Assembly: GCA_964584805.1 (NCBI GenBank)
Contig: CAZPAY010000019.1
Location: forward strand, 1-50,317
DNA: 50,317 bases
Source: JABHIE01 sp964584805
GTDB lineage: Bacteria; Planctomycetota; UBA1135
Direction of reading: 5' to 3'
How positions within the stretch are numbered: position 1 is the stretch's first letter; each line of letters opens with the position of its first letter. The position numbers and the translations under genes are program-made. Of this stretch, positions 23,514 through 31,571 are shown one piece after another. Below the pieces are notes generated by a model. It was given only the letters and a program-made list of their open reading frames with translations, did not search any database and was not told the DNA's origin.

Positions 23514-26500
23514 TTAGCGGTTCACCGGAATTGCCGGCGATAAGAGGCCGTCCGGCTCGGTAACGGTGGGGAGCCAGAGGGGAAATGGGCCAGTCGGCAG
23601 GTCACCAGCAAACAGTTTTCGGATGCCGCGAAGGGAAATGATGGGGCGCTCGGCTGGCCCTGAAATGTCTTGCTCAACAAACCAATCGAGGAAATGCGAA
23701 ATGCCGGGCAAACGGCCGAGGAAAGAAAGCGTGCGGATCGTGGCTTTAAGTTGAAGTGTAGTGTCGGCTGCGACCCATCCCTTGCCCGTGACTTCGAGAA
23801 GTGGATGCTCGAGTTGCAGTTTGTGGACGCGAGTTCCGCCCCGCCCGTTTGTTGAAAAAACAAACTCACCTGTTTGGAAAACCGGCGGGTCAATTCCGGC
23901 GGCGCGGAAAACTGCAGACAGGACCGGAACTGTGCCAAGGGAGCCGTTTTTGATTTTTGCCCAGCCATCGCCCGCTAAGGTGAGAGGGTTGGGGGTTGGG
24001 CCACTGAGATTCACAAAGCCACTAACCGCGCCGCTCAAGGCACCCGGAAGATTGAGCTGCTCTTGCAGAGAGGTTAATTGCAAGTCATCGGCGTAAAGTT
24101 TTGCGGCGACGGGCGTGCCAGGCTCGAAGGCAACTTGAATAAAGCCGGGCGACTCCATGTAGCTAGTGTAGATCTCCCCATCAAGGAGAGAGGCCTCGAA
24201 ATCAACAACAGAAGCGCCTTTCGGCGTCAAAGTGATGCCCGCGATGGCGTCGCGCACGGGGATGCCGCTGATGGAGGCCGACCCCTTTGTCGCCTGAATT
24301 TGGATGATGTCAGTATCGTTACCCGCCCATTGGAATTTTTGGATGCTCAGATCGGCTTGACCCTGGCGGATTCCGGGGCCGGCTGTCAAAGCGAAGTTGC
24401 GCAACTCAAGAGAGCCATCAGCAGAAAGTGCAGGGAATGCGTTTTTCTTAAGGGTCAGATTAATGCGTAAATCTCTCGGGCGCACCCAAGCCGAAAGGCC
24501 GAGGTCGCGGATAGCGTTGGCTGGCCCATCACCGAAAAAAGCCACGCTTTCTGGATGAATAGCAATACCCGTATGAGATTCCCATTGCGTCGTAATCGCC
24601 AGGGAGCCGTCTTCTAGGGCCTCTAAATTGAAATCGCGCGCGGTTGCAATCCCCCAAAGTGAATGCAACTCAAGCTCGCCTGCGGTGAGGTGAGGCGGCG
24701 AAAGGCGGTGTAATTTCCAGTCGCCTTGGACGGTTAGGGCAGGCAGTGCATTGGCCAGCAAAAGATCTTCCCGTGTTTTAATATTGAAAGGGCGAAGTTT
24801 GAAGTTTGCTTGAAGAGTCTCAGGCGCAGTAAGTGGGATAAAAGCTTGAGCATCGAGGCGAGCTGAACATTGATAAATATCGAGGGCGTTAACGCCAAGC
24901 TGCGATGACCATTGACCGATTAGGTCAGGTTCAAGAATGCAGCCACGCGTTGTGATAAGCAATTCTTGTTGAGGCGTAAGCGTCGTGGCGAATTGCCCCT
25001 TGCAACTTAGAGCAGTCGCGAGTGGAAGTGTGAGCTGCAATGCATCAACTGGGCCATTGATGAAAAAGTCTCCGGTGATATTTGAAGCGGAGAGTTGATT
25101 CGGAAGATTGCTCGCTAAACCATCGTGAAATTGATGGTGCAATTGAATCTGTGGAACAAAGCCATCAAGTAATGCAGAAAGTTGAGTGCGTGTTTTCGCC
25201 GTGTAATCCGGGGTGATGTCGGGCAGCTTGAGTTGAGGTAAAAGCTTGCCGAGTTGCGAATAACTTGGTTGCAAATCTGTGCCTGAAATTTGCAAGCTGA
25301 CGAGTGGCGTGGAAGCAACACCTTGGCGCCTATGAACAAATCCGTGCGCAGTAGATTGCCCGCCATAGAGGCCTGCGTTGCCCGAAAAACGAATATGATT
25401 CGGCTGGAGGCTAAGCCGGCCGCTAGAAACAGGAATTGGTGGCAACAACAAACCCGGAATGCTGGGCTGTAATGAAATGTCTCGGCCGATTAAGTCGAGA
25501 TAAAGCACCGGTTTGACCCCAGGGGTGCCAGCAATACGCAACTGGGCATCGGCGACACCTTGTTGCGCTAACCCGAGTTGCTCCACAATCGGCGTCACAT
25601 CGGGGATGCCCTCAAGTGCAGTGAAAACTTCTTGGTCAATCGGAGCATCATCAACCTGGATTTGAATGTCAATGTCTAAGCCTTGCGGGTCAAAATGCAG
25701 ATGCCCAGCTGCTGCAATATCAGCCTTGTTTGCAGAACTGTCGGCGAGAAAAACCAAGTGGCGATTCGAAAAAGTCGCAATGCCTTCCAAGTCGTCTGCA
25801 GGGTAAGGGAAGGCCGCTCGTGTGCCTGCGGCAGTGGGAAGCCCCTGATAGGTGACGCCTAAATCATCAAAGGATGCGGCAACAGCCCACTTGAAGTCGT
25901 TTGCAGTCTCGTTTGTTGCCGCCGCAGGAATTGCATAATCAAAAGAAAACTGTGCACTTGGCGCACCGCGCAAATTCAGCGCATCAAGAATCGGAATAGC
26001 ATTAGGGACGAGCTGGCGTAACCGATCGATCGCAGCGCCGCTTGGATTGATTCCGTTGCTCGTGCCGCGCGAACGCAAATGCCAAGCGTTGGATGTCGCA
26101 CTGAGTTGAGTTTGCGAAGTAAGGTTAATATCGTGCGTTTGCGCATCAAGATTGACTGTTACGCCTGTATGTGTGTCACCTTGAATGGAGAGCTGTACTT
26201 TTGCCTCAATTGCTGCTTTCTCTGGTAGCGACCAACGCAAATTAGCGGAGGCATTTTGAATATTGAGCTTCGCGGCCGGCAGTGCTTGCAATTGTGCGAG
26301 AAGAGCACCAAAGTCGGGTACATTGGCGTCGGGGTCTGGTGCAGGAAGTTTGCTTAAGTCAAGATTGACTGCGAAATCAATCGCATCAACCTTCTCGAGA
26401 AAAATCGCGGGCCTTGAAAAAATGGGAATGGCAAAAGTTGTCGAGGCAGATTGCAAGGACAAGAGTTCTGTATCACTTTGCCTTACGGACAAGCCACGAA

Positions 26501-26693
26501 TGGCAACCTCTCCACGGCCCCAGACGAGGTGCGCCTCGTCAACTTGATACTGCAATGGCGCATCTCCCAAATCTGCAACCTGCATTTCCCCTTGCAGGAG
26601 GGAGGTTGGAAGGGGCAATTCAAGCCCCGCACTAATCCAAATCGCTCCGCTAGTTATCAGCGAGATAGCGACGCGGCGAGAAGGCAGATTCAT
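23514..26693 (-). CDS. AsmA/YhdP-type large envelope protein
   Basis: A 1059-residue protein with one N-terminal membrane helix (about residues 8-26, VAISLITSGAIWISAGL). A very long beta-rich body follows, made of repeated sequence typical of AsmA-superfamily bridge proteins that handle phospholipid transfer or outer-membrane assembly. The C-terminal 200 residues match the AsmA-like C-terminal pattern (LSGPTPNPLTLAGDGWAKI, then GSLGTVPVLSAVFRAAGI, ending ISGPAERPIISLRG). I placed the start at the ATG overlapping the alr stop by 4 bp, because the frame upstream of it lies wholly within alr. The gene probably shares a transcript with alr. Confidence 0.82.
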   Translation of the reverse strand: MNLPSRRVAISLITSGAIWISAGLELPLPTSLLQGEMQVADLGDAPLQYQVDEAHLVWGRGEVAIRGLSVRQSDTELLSLQSASTTFAIPIFSRPAIFLEKVDAIDFAVNLDLSKLPAPDPDANVPDFGALLAQLQALPAAKLNIQNASANLRWSLPEKAAIEAKVQLSIQGDTHTGVTVNLDAQTHDINLTSQTQLSATSNAWHLRSRGTSNGINPSGAAIDRLRQLVPNAIPILDALNLRGAPSAQFSFDYAIPAAATNETANDFKWAVAASFDDLGVTYQGLPTAAGTRAAFPYPADDLEGIATFSNRHLVFLADSSANKADIAAAGHLHFDPQGLDIDIQIQVDDAPIDQEVFTALEGIPDVTPIVEQLGLAQQGVADAQLRIAGTPGVKPVLYLDLIGRDISLQPSIPGLLLPPIPVSSGRLSLQPNHIRFSGNAGLYGGQSTAHGFVHRRQGVASTPLVSLQISGTDLQPSYSQLGKLLPQLKLPDITPDYTAKTRTQLSALLDGFVPQIQLHHQFHDGLASNLPNQLSASNITGDFFINGPVDALQLTLPLATALSCKGQFATTLTPQQELLITTRGCILEPDLIGQWSSQLGVNALDIYQCSARLDAQAFIPLTAPETLQANFKLRPFNIKTREDLLLANALPALTVQGDWKLHRLSPPHLTAGELELHSLWGIATARDFNLEALEDGSLAITTQWESHTGIAIHPESVAFFGDGPANAIRDLGLSAWVRPRDLRINLTLKKNAFPALSADGSLELRNFALTAGPGIRQGQADLSIQKFQWAGNDTDIIQIQATKGSASISGIPVRDAIAGITLTPKGASVVDFEASLLDGEIYTSYMESPGFIQVAFEPGTPVAAKLYADDLQLTSLQEQLNLPGALSGAVSGFVNLSGPTPNPLTLAGDGWAKIKNGSLGTVPVLSAVFRAAGIDPPVFQTGEFVFSTNGRGGTRVHKLQLEHPLLEVTGKGWVAADTTLQLKATIRTLSFLGRLPGISHFLDWFVEQDISGPAERPIISLRGIRKLFAGDLPTGPFPLWLPTVTEPDGLLSPAIPVNR

Positions 26694-27838
26694 GATTGGC
26701 TGTGCCGCGCAAGTGAACTTTCGCGCCAAATTCGGCGTACTCGCGCACCGATAGAACAAGTGATTTCATAAGGAATCGTGCCGGCCGCCTCAGCCACTTC
26801 AGCAACCGAAAGAGTCTCTGCGCCATCTCGCCCGATGAGAGTTACGCGCTCGCCAATGTCGATGCCAGGCACATGCCCAATATCGACCGTGCAGTAATCC
26901 ATCGAAATTGCACCCACGATTGGGCACCGCCGCCCGCGAATGAATACCGCACCACGGCCTTGTGAGCCGAGACGGTAGGGCACACCATCGTTATAGCCGA
27001 TGGGTAGAGTTGCGATCCGAGTGGGGCGGTGGCTCACCCAACGCCCGCCGTAACCAACTGGCGCCCCGGCCGGCAAGTCTTTCAGGAAAACGACTTGAGT
27101 GTGAAGTGATAAAACAGGTCGCAAGTTGTGCTCGGCTGAAATAGCGTCTGGCAAAACGCCAAACAGTGCGATTCCGGGGCGGACGGCATCACCTAGAGGC
27201 TGCATGTCAGTAAACAAGGCCGCTGAATTTGCGCAATGTGTCATCGGCACGGAAATGCCAGATGCGCGCAGTTCGGTTAATGCCGACTGAAACAGAGCAT
27301 GGTGTTCATCCGTGTCGGGGTTGAGGCAACCCTCTGGCGCGGGAAAATGGGTCATCACACCGCGTAATTCAAGCGCTGGCTCATCGCGCAAAACTTGAGC
27401 AACACGCAGGGCGGCTTCTGGACGCACGCCGAGTCGCCCCATTCCACAATCGATCTTCAGATGTACGCCGAGCCGGCCACCATGCTTTGCGACGAGCTGA
27501 CCGAGTGAATGGGCGCGTGCTTCTGAATGGATACCAACCTCAATATGATGCCGCAAAAGAAGTGCAACCTCAGCGTCAATCACGGTTCCCAGTACAAGCA
27601 ACGGTGTGGTGATGCCAGCCTCGCGCAATTCGAGCGCTTCATGACTGTCGCCGACTCCAATTCGATGGACACCCTCATCCGCGCATATATGAGCCATGCG
27701 AATTGCACCATGGCCGTATGCGTTGGCTTTCAAGACAGGCCAAACTTCAGCCGCACCCGCTCTTTGGCGTGCGATGCATAGGTTGTGGCGGAAAGCCGTC
27801 AGGTCGATTTCCGCCCAGGCGCGGTGGTCACGGGTCAC
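26690..27838 (-). CDS. alr: Alanine racemase
   Basis: A PLP enzyme that makes D-alanine for peptidoglycan. The 382-residue protein has the PLP lysine in PVLKANAYGHG (Lys37), the barrel motif LKIDCGMGRLG, the VGYGGRW segment, IGYNDG, and SMDYCTVD with the catalytic-site residues of the second domain. It starts with GTG. A TAACCT box lies 6 bp upstream, again without a Shine-Dalgarno. It is followed directly by the AsmA-like gene with a 4-bp overlap. The upstream unknown gene ends 16 bp before. Confidence 0.95.
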   Translation of the reverse strand: MTRDHRAWAEIDLTAFRHNLCIARQRAGAAEVWPVLKANAYGHGAIRMAHICADEGVHRIGVGDSHEALELREAGITTPLLVLGTVIDAEVALLLRHHIEVGIHSEARAHSLGQLVAKHGGRLGVHLKIDCGMGRLGVRPEAALRVAQVLRDEPALELRGVMTHFPAPEGCLNPDTDEHHALFQSALTELRASGISVPMTHCANSAALFTDMQPLGDAVRPGIALFGVLPDAISAEHNLRPVLSLHTQVVFLKDLPAGAPVGYGGRWVSHRPTRIATLPIGYNDGVPYRLGSQGRGAVFIRGRRCPIVGAISMDYCTVDIGHVPGIDIGERVTLIGRDGAETLSVAEVAEAAGTIPYEITCSIGARVRRIWRESSLARHSQS

Positions 27839-27844
27839 GCTATA

Positions 27845-27850
27845 AGGTTA
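27845..27850 (-). promoter_or_regulatory. TAACCT -10 box before alr
   Basis: TAACCT on the minus strand ends 6 bp before the GTG at 27838. It lies in the 16-bp gap after the unknown gene. Confidence 0.35.
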
Positions 27851-27854
27851 ACAA

Positions 27855-28970
27855 TTAACGGCGACCTAGGCCAAGCAAACCCTCTGCCTTAAGGCTGGCG
27901 AGTGCACTTTCTTGGATGGGCTTGGGGTTAATCATGCGGGCTTCTAGACCCTCAAGGATGTGCACATGCCAATCGTCCTCGCATATATCGCTTGGTGGGG
28001 TTAGTTTCCATTTTTTAACAGCATCAAAAAGGGCAGTGCGGCTGGAATGTTGTTGGAGCAAAGCGCGCATTTTTTCTAAATCGTTGTCGACCATAACCCA
28101 TGCCATATTGAGAGTGTCTGAAACATTTTCGTCATAGCCCTTGGGCAGGGGCGATTCTGGATCGAGGAATTTTGTCGCGACCAAATCAATAAGTGTTTGA
28201 TACTCTCGCCAATGCTTATAGTCGTCTTCGATGCGTGAATAGACACGGCTTTGTGAGGAAGTTGAGAGTGGGGAAACAAATTGGGTCGTGTTTCCAATCA
28301 AGTGGCACCATGCAATCGCTTCGCAATCGCTAATGCCAAACGATGCACCACTTGCCCAAACATCGTGCAATCGGATGCCCTCATAGATGTGGCCATCACG
28401 ATCACGATAAACATGAGCAAAGTAATTCGCACTCTTTTCAAAGAGACGACTCCAATCTAGGGCGCCTTTTGTAAGAGTTTTCCAATATTTTTTTCTTGGT
28501 AAATGCCCCTTTAAAAGGCCAAGGATGGCCGCCGTCGGCGGGGTTCTATGTGTTGGCTCGAGAAGCTTGTGTTGCGCAAAGGACCACTGCCAATCTTGCT
28601 CATATGGTGCTGGAATGTTTTTCCCGTAGACTTTGCGAGCAATCGATTTCCAACGGGAGCTGCTACGCTTGACTCGCTTTGTTTTTAGGTTTAGCGCCGG
28701 CGCATACTTGCTTGGCTCAAAGGCCAAATATGGGCTCCAACTTGCCATTTCAACGCTATTTTGAAAAGTTACAAGTTGCTTTAGGCGGGCAGGGAAAGGG
28801 TGCTCGATTTGAGACAAGTCGTCGAGAATCCAGTAGAGCGTTTCTTCTTGTTCATCGATGTTCATCTCTTCTAAACGCTCAAGGGCGATGGCCTCATCTG
28901 TGCCAGGGAGGGGCGTATCTAGCACCACATCTTGAGGTGGGAAACAAAGGAAGAGCGCGGTAAGCAACAT
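27855..28970 (-). CDS. Unknown protein with hydrophobic N-terminus
   Basis: I do not recognise this 371-residue protein. It opens with a short hydrophobic stretch (MLLTALFLCFPPQDVVL) that could be a weak signal sequence. The body is rich in Trp, Tyr and charged residues and includes WQWSFAQHKLLEPTHRTPP and VYRDRDGHIYEGIRLHDVW. The latter, with HDVW and a later SDCEAIAWCHLIGN, hints at an enzyme with His, Asp and Cys residues, perhaps of a transglutaminase-like or cysteine-protease-like type, but I cannot support this. The frame is open up to 29087. The ATG at 28970 is preferred because a TATCCT box lies 6 bp upstream. Confidence 0.65.
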   Translation of the reverse strand: MLLTALFLCFPPQDVVLDTPLPGTDEAIALERLEEMNIDEQEETLYWILDDLSQIEHPFPARLKQLVTFQNSVEMASWSPYLAFEPSKYAPALNLKTKRVKRSSSRWKSIARKVYGKNIPAPYEQDWQWSFAQHKLLEPTHRTPPTAAILGLLKGHLPRKKYWKTLTKGALDWSRLFEKSANYFAHVYRDRDGHIYEGIRLHDVWASGASFGISDCEAIAWCHLIGNTTQFVSPLSTSSQSRVYSRIEDDYKHWREYQTLIDLVATKFLDPESPLPKGYDENVSDTLNMAWVMVDNDLEKMRALLQQHSSRTALFDAVKKWKLTPPSDICEDDWHVHILEGLEARMINPKPIQESALASLKAEGLLGLGRR

Positions 28971-28976
28971 CTGCAA

Positions 28977-28982
28977 AGGATA
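28977..28982 (-). promoter_or_regulatory. TATCCT -10 box before the 28970 start
   Basis: TATCCT on the minus strand ends 6 bp before the ATG at 28970. It is the main reason for preferring this start over the longer open frame. Confidence 0.45.
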
Positions 28983-29021
28983 CGCAATCTGCGAATAAAC
29001 GCGAAATTCAGCATTTAATCT

Positions 29022-29051
29022 TTGACTTTGCCTAGTCCAATTACGCACAAT
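29022..29051 (+). promoter_or_regulatory. Possible promoter of the histone gene
   Basis: TTGACT (29022-29027) and CACAAT (29046-29051) are 18 bp apart. The leader would be about 58 nt and includes a GGCGG/CCGCC hairpin near 29064-29079. An AGGT Shine-Dalgarno-like sequence lies 4 bp before the ATG. This gene would thus be leadered, unlike many neighbours. Confidence 0.35.
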
Positions 29052-29116
29052 CTGCCCACCAAAGGCGGAATACCCCGCCGAAACCATACATTAACCCTCA
29101 TTCTGAATAGGTCATC

Positions 29117-29440
29117 ATGGCTCCAAAGAAGAAAGCTACTAAAAAGGCTGCCCCTAAGAAGGCTGCAAAGAAAGCCCCTAAGAAGGCTGCAAAGAAAGCC
29201 CCTAAGAAGGCTGCAAAGAAAGCCCCTAAGAAGGCTGCCAAGAAGTCAACCAAGCGCACCGCTAAGAAAGTTGTCGACATGATCATCTCTAAGACACGCA
29301 CTAAGAAAGCTGTCATGGAATGCAATGTCTCTTCTGACTTCTATGGCGCTCTTAACGAGTATGTTGTCTCAGCTATCACAGCTGCAGAGAGCCGCGCCAA
29401 GTCAAACGGTCGCAAAACTTTGCGTCCACAAGACCTGTAA
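29117..29440 (+). CDS. Bacterial histone-fold protein with lysine-rich H1-like N-terminal tail
   Basis: A 107-residue, strongly basic, probably DNA-binding protein. Residues 1-51 are almost only Lys, Ala, Pro and Thr, with the octapeptide AAKKAPKK repeated. This is like histone H1 tails and the bacterial H1-like proteins. Residues 52-107 are different. After a short helix (VVDMIIS), the segment SSDFYGALNEYVVSAITAAE reads like the long central helix of a histone fold. It is followed by RAKSNGRKTLRPQDL, the loop and last-helix signature of archaeal-type and Bdellovibrio-type histones (compare the general form A..NGRKTV.P.DL). It stands alone on the plus strand with a strong terminator, which fits an abundant structural protein. 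The histone-fold call is by motif, not search. Confidence 0.82.
   Translation: MAPKKKATKKAAPKKAAKKAPKKAAKKAPKKAAKKAPKKAAKKSTKRTAKKVVDMIISKTRTKKAVMECNVSSDFYGALNEYVVSAITAAESRAKSNGRKTLRPQDL
29162..29233 (+). repeat. Three perfect 24-bp tandem repeats in the histone tail
   Basis: The unit encoding AAKKAPKK occurs three times in a row with identical codons (29162-29185, 29186-29209, 29210-29233), and partial units flank it on both sides. The lack of synonymous drift points to recent slippage or gene conversion. Tail length is likely to vary between strains. Confidence 0.95.
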
Positions 29441-29456
29441 ATCGGTTTTTGTTTTT

Positions 29457-29491
29457 CGCTCTGCATGTTTAAGCGTGCAGAGCGTTTTTTT
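29457..29491 (+). terminator. Strong terminator of the histone gene
   Basis: A perfect 9-bp stem (CGCTCTGCA and TGCAGAGCG) with a 10-nt loop is followed by seven T. It begins 17 bp after the stop codon and separates the gene from the convergent ten-gene run that ends with tsaB. Confidence 0.92.
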
Positions 29492-29513
29492 ATGAAATTG
29501 TGCTTGCTAAGCG

Positions 29514-30200
29514 TTAAGCCTTAGCTTGGGGGCGAAAGGCAGCGGCGCGCAAATAGAGAGGGGTCGCAGCGCTGAATGTATCAAGCCCCTCGCCAGAAAG
29601 AGAGGCTTCGGACAAAAGCGCCAAATCGATGATTTGAGCAGCATTTGGGTGGGTTGAGGCATTTAGGCAAACCCGCGTTTTAGCGAAAAGCTCTGGGTCT
29701 GAAAAGAGAGTTAAATCACCGAAGAAACTTTCACCACTCGGGACGACTTGATCGCAATCACTCTGCGGCAAGATTTTGGGTGCGCTGACAACTTGAATGC
29801 TGTCTTCCATGCGTTGATAAACTGCGTGGTATATTTCTTTGCGGTAGGCGTCTAAAACAAAATGGACCTTTGCACCAATGGGTGCCTCAAGCATCTTTGC
29901 CTGAAAGCCAACCACGCCAGCACATGGTATGTCTAGTGCAAAACTTAAAGTGCGTGCCGCCGAACAAGCAATGCGTAAGCCTGTATAGGAACCAGGGCCA
30001 ACACCAACCAATACGGCAGTCAATTGTTGTTGAGTGATTCCCGCTTCTTTTAAAAGTAAATCAATCTCAGGTAAAAGAGTGACCCCGCGTTGCCCCGAGA
30101 AGAATCGCATAGCGGTTTTGCGATTGACGGATCCATCGTTAAAGCGAATCGCCACACTGGCCTCGCGGCCTGACTGTTCGATGGCGAGGAGCGCGTTCAC
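29514..30200 (-). CDS. tsaB: tRNA threonylcarbamoyladenosine biosynthesis protein TsaB
   Basis: A partner of TsaD in making the t6A modification at tRNA position 37. The 228-residue protein has the ASKHA fold with ALLAIEQSGREASVAI at the start and VGPGSYTGLRIA near residues 72-83, the family hallmark. The start is GTG, 2 bp after the glmM stop. It is the last gene of the minus-strand run and faces the histone terminator. No tsaD, tsaC or tsaE gene is visible here. Confidence 0.92.
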   Translation of the reverse strand: MNALLAIEQSGREASVAIRFNDGSVNRKTAMRFFSGQRGVTLLPEIDLLLKEAGITQQQLTAVLVGVGPGSYTGLRIACSAARTLSFALDIPCAGVVGFQAKMLEAPIGAKVHFVLDAYRKEIYHAVYQRMEDSIQVVSAPKILPQSDCDQVVPSGESFFGDLTLFSDPELFAKTRVCLNASTHPNAAQIIDLALLSEASLSGEGLDTFSAATPLYLRAAAFRPQAKA

Positions 30201-30202
30201 CG

Positions 30203-31570
30203 CTATGCGAGAATGCCGTCATTGCGAGCGGCGGATTCAAGGACATCGAGGGCCTTTGTGACATCTTGTTGCGTCTCAGCCTCAACCATGAGTCGGAGAA
30301 GAAGTTCTGTACCAGAAAACCGCACTACGGTGCGTCCTCGGCCTAGCAGGTCGGCATCAATCTTTGCGCAAGCTTCAGAAAGTGCGGGCAGCTCTTCGAG
30401 TGGGGCGCGTCGCGTCGCAGGCAGATTGCGTAACTCTTGAGGGAAGTCAGCGTAGCCTTTTGCAAAATCGCTTGGATCAAGACCTGCTTCACAAATGGCC
30501 TGAGCTACTTTTAGGAAAGTATAAATCCCATCGCCTCGGAAGCCGTGTTCAGTGCCAAATAGAATGTGGCCTGACTTTTCGCCACCCAAATTACCACCAG
30601 AAGCGCGCATACTCGCTGAAACATAGCGGTCGCCAACTTGAGTGCGGTGAAGTTGGACGCCACATTCGGCAAACCACTTCTCCAGAGCTAGGTTGCTCAT
30701 GACTGTGGCGGTTACTCGATCGCCAGCGAGAGCGCGTGCTTGGCTCAAGAGGCGTCCAAGACCTGCAAGGATGGCGTCGCCATCAAGGATTCGGCCTGTG
30801 CCGTCGACAAGAATGCCTCGGTCTGCATCACCGTCGAGTGAGACTCCGAGTACACATTCAAGCTCTCGTGCAGCATCAGCAGCGACCTGTGCGTGCAAGG
30901 CGCCACAGGCGGCGTTTATGTTTTCGCCATCAGGCTTGTCATTTGTAATGACAGGCTCAGCAGAAAACGCATTTAAGATTCTGCCAGCGATTTGGGATGC
31001 CGCACCATTTGCGCAATCAATCAAAACGCGCCAGCCACTTAAATCAAGATGGGGGAAAGCATCAGACCTCAGCCAGCCGATGTAGTCGGCGACCAAATCT
31101 TTTGCTCGGCGAATTTCGCCAAGTGGGCTGTGCAGGGTTAACTCGTCTTTGCTTAGAAGATCAGCTTCAAGCTCCAATTCGGCGTTGTCGCTTAGCTTGC
31201 TTCCGTCGGCGTTGAGTAATTTTACGCCATTGTCGTGAGCAGGATTATGCGAAGCTGAAACCACAATGCCGGCAGAGTAATCACCATGAGCCGTGATAAA
31301 TGCAATGCATGGTGTTGTCGCTAGCCCGAGTACATCAACTTGCACGCCTGCGCGCGCTAGCCCCTCAGCAAGGGCGGCTGCGAATGGCTCGCCGCTCTCG
31401 CGCCCATCGTGGCCAATAACGACTTGTGGCTGGGCAGAGTTGCCTGATTGGGTACTCGCTCGCACCCTTAAACCCAGGACATGTCCAAGCCGCGTGAGAA
31501 GCTCAGGTTGAAGCGGGTATTCGCCGGCGCGGCCGCGAATCCCATCCGTACCAAAAAGTTGACGAGTCAC
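30203..31570 (-). CDS. glmM: Phosphoglucosamine mutase GlmM
   Basis: Interconverts glucosamine-6-phosphate and glucosamine-1-phosphate on the way to UDP-GlcNAc for peptidoglycan and LPS. The 455-residue protein has the phosphoserine loop SASHNPAHDNG (Ser107), the metal loop DGDADRG, and the sugar-binding GGEKSGH. The C-terminal phosphate-binding RFSGTELLLR is present. The start is GTG, 1 bp from the end of ybbR. The gene order cdaA-ybbR-glmM is the one known from Firmicutes, where CdaA and GlmM interact physically. Such regulation is possible here but not shown. Confidence 0.95.
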   Translation of the reverse strand: MTRQLFGTDGIRGRAGEYPLQPELLTRLGHVLGLRVRASTQSGNSAQPQVVIGHDGRESGEPFAAALAEGLARAGVQVDVLGLATTPCIAFITAHGDYSAGIVVSASHNPAHDNGVKLLNADGSKLSDNAELELEADLLSKDELTLHSPLGEIRRAKDLVADYIGWLRSDAFPHLDLSGWRVLIDCANGAASQIAGRILNAFSAEPVITNDKPDGENINAACGALHAQVAADAARELECVLGVSLDGDADRGILVDGTGRILDGDAILAGLGRLLSQARALAGDRVTATVMSNLALEKWFAECGVQLHRTQVGDRYVSASMRASGGNLGGEKSGHILFGTEHGFRGDGIYTFLKVAQAICEAGLDPSDFAKGYADFPQELRNLPATRRAPLEELPALSEACAKIDADLLGRGRTVVRFSGTELLLRLMVEAETQQDVTKALDVLESAARNDGILA

Positions 31571-31571
31571 T

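Noticed and set aside
29162..29233. CRISPR-like direct repeats
   Set aside because: The 24-bp units are contiguous without spacers and encode the histone tail in frame.
29098..29325. Ala/Phe-rich 75-residue frame opposite the histone tail
   Set aside because: Its repeats are the complement of the Lys-rich codons and have no independent support.
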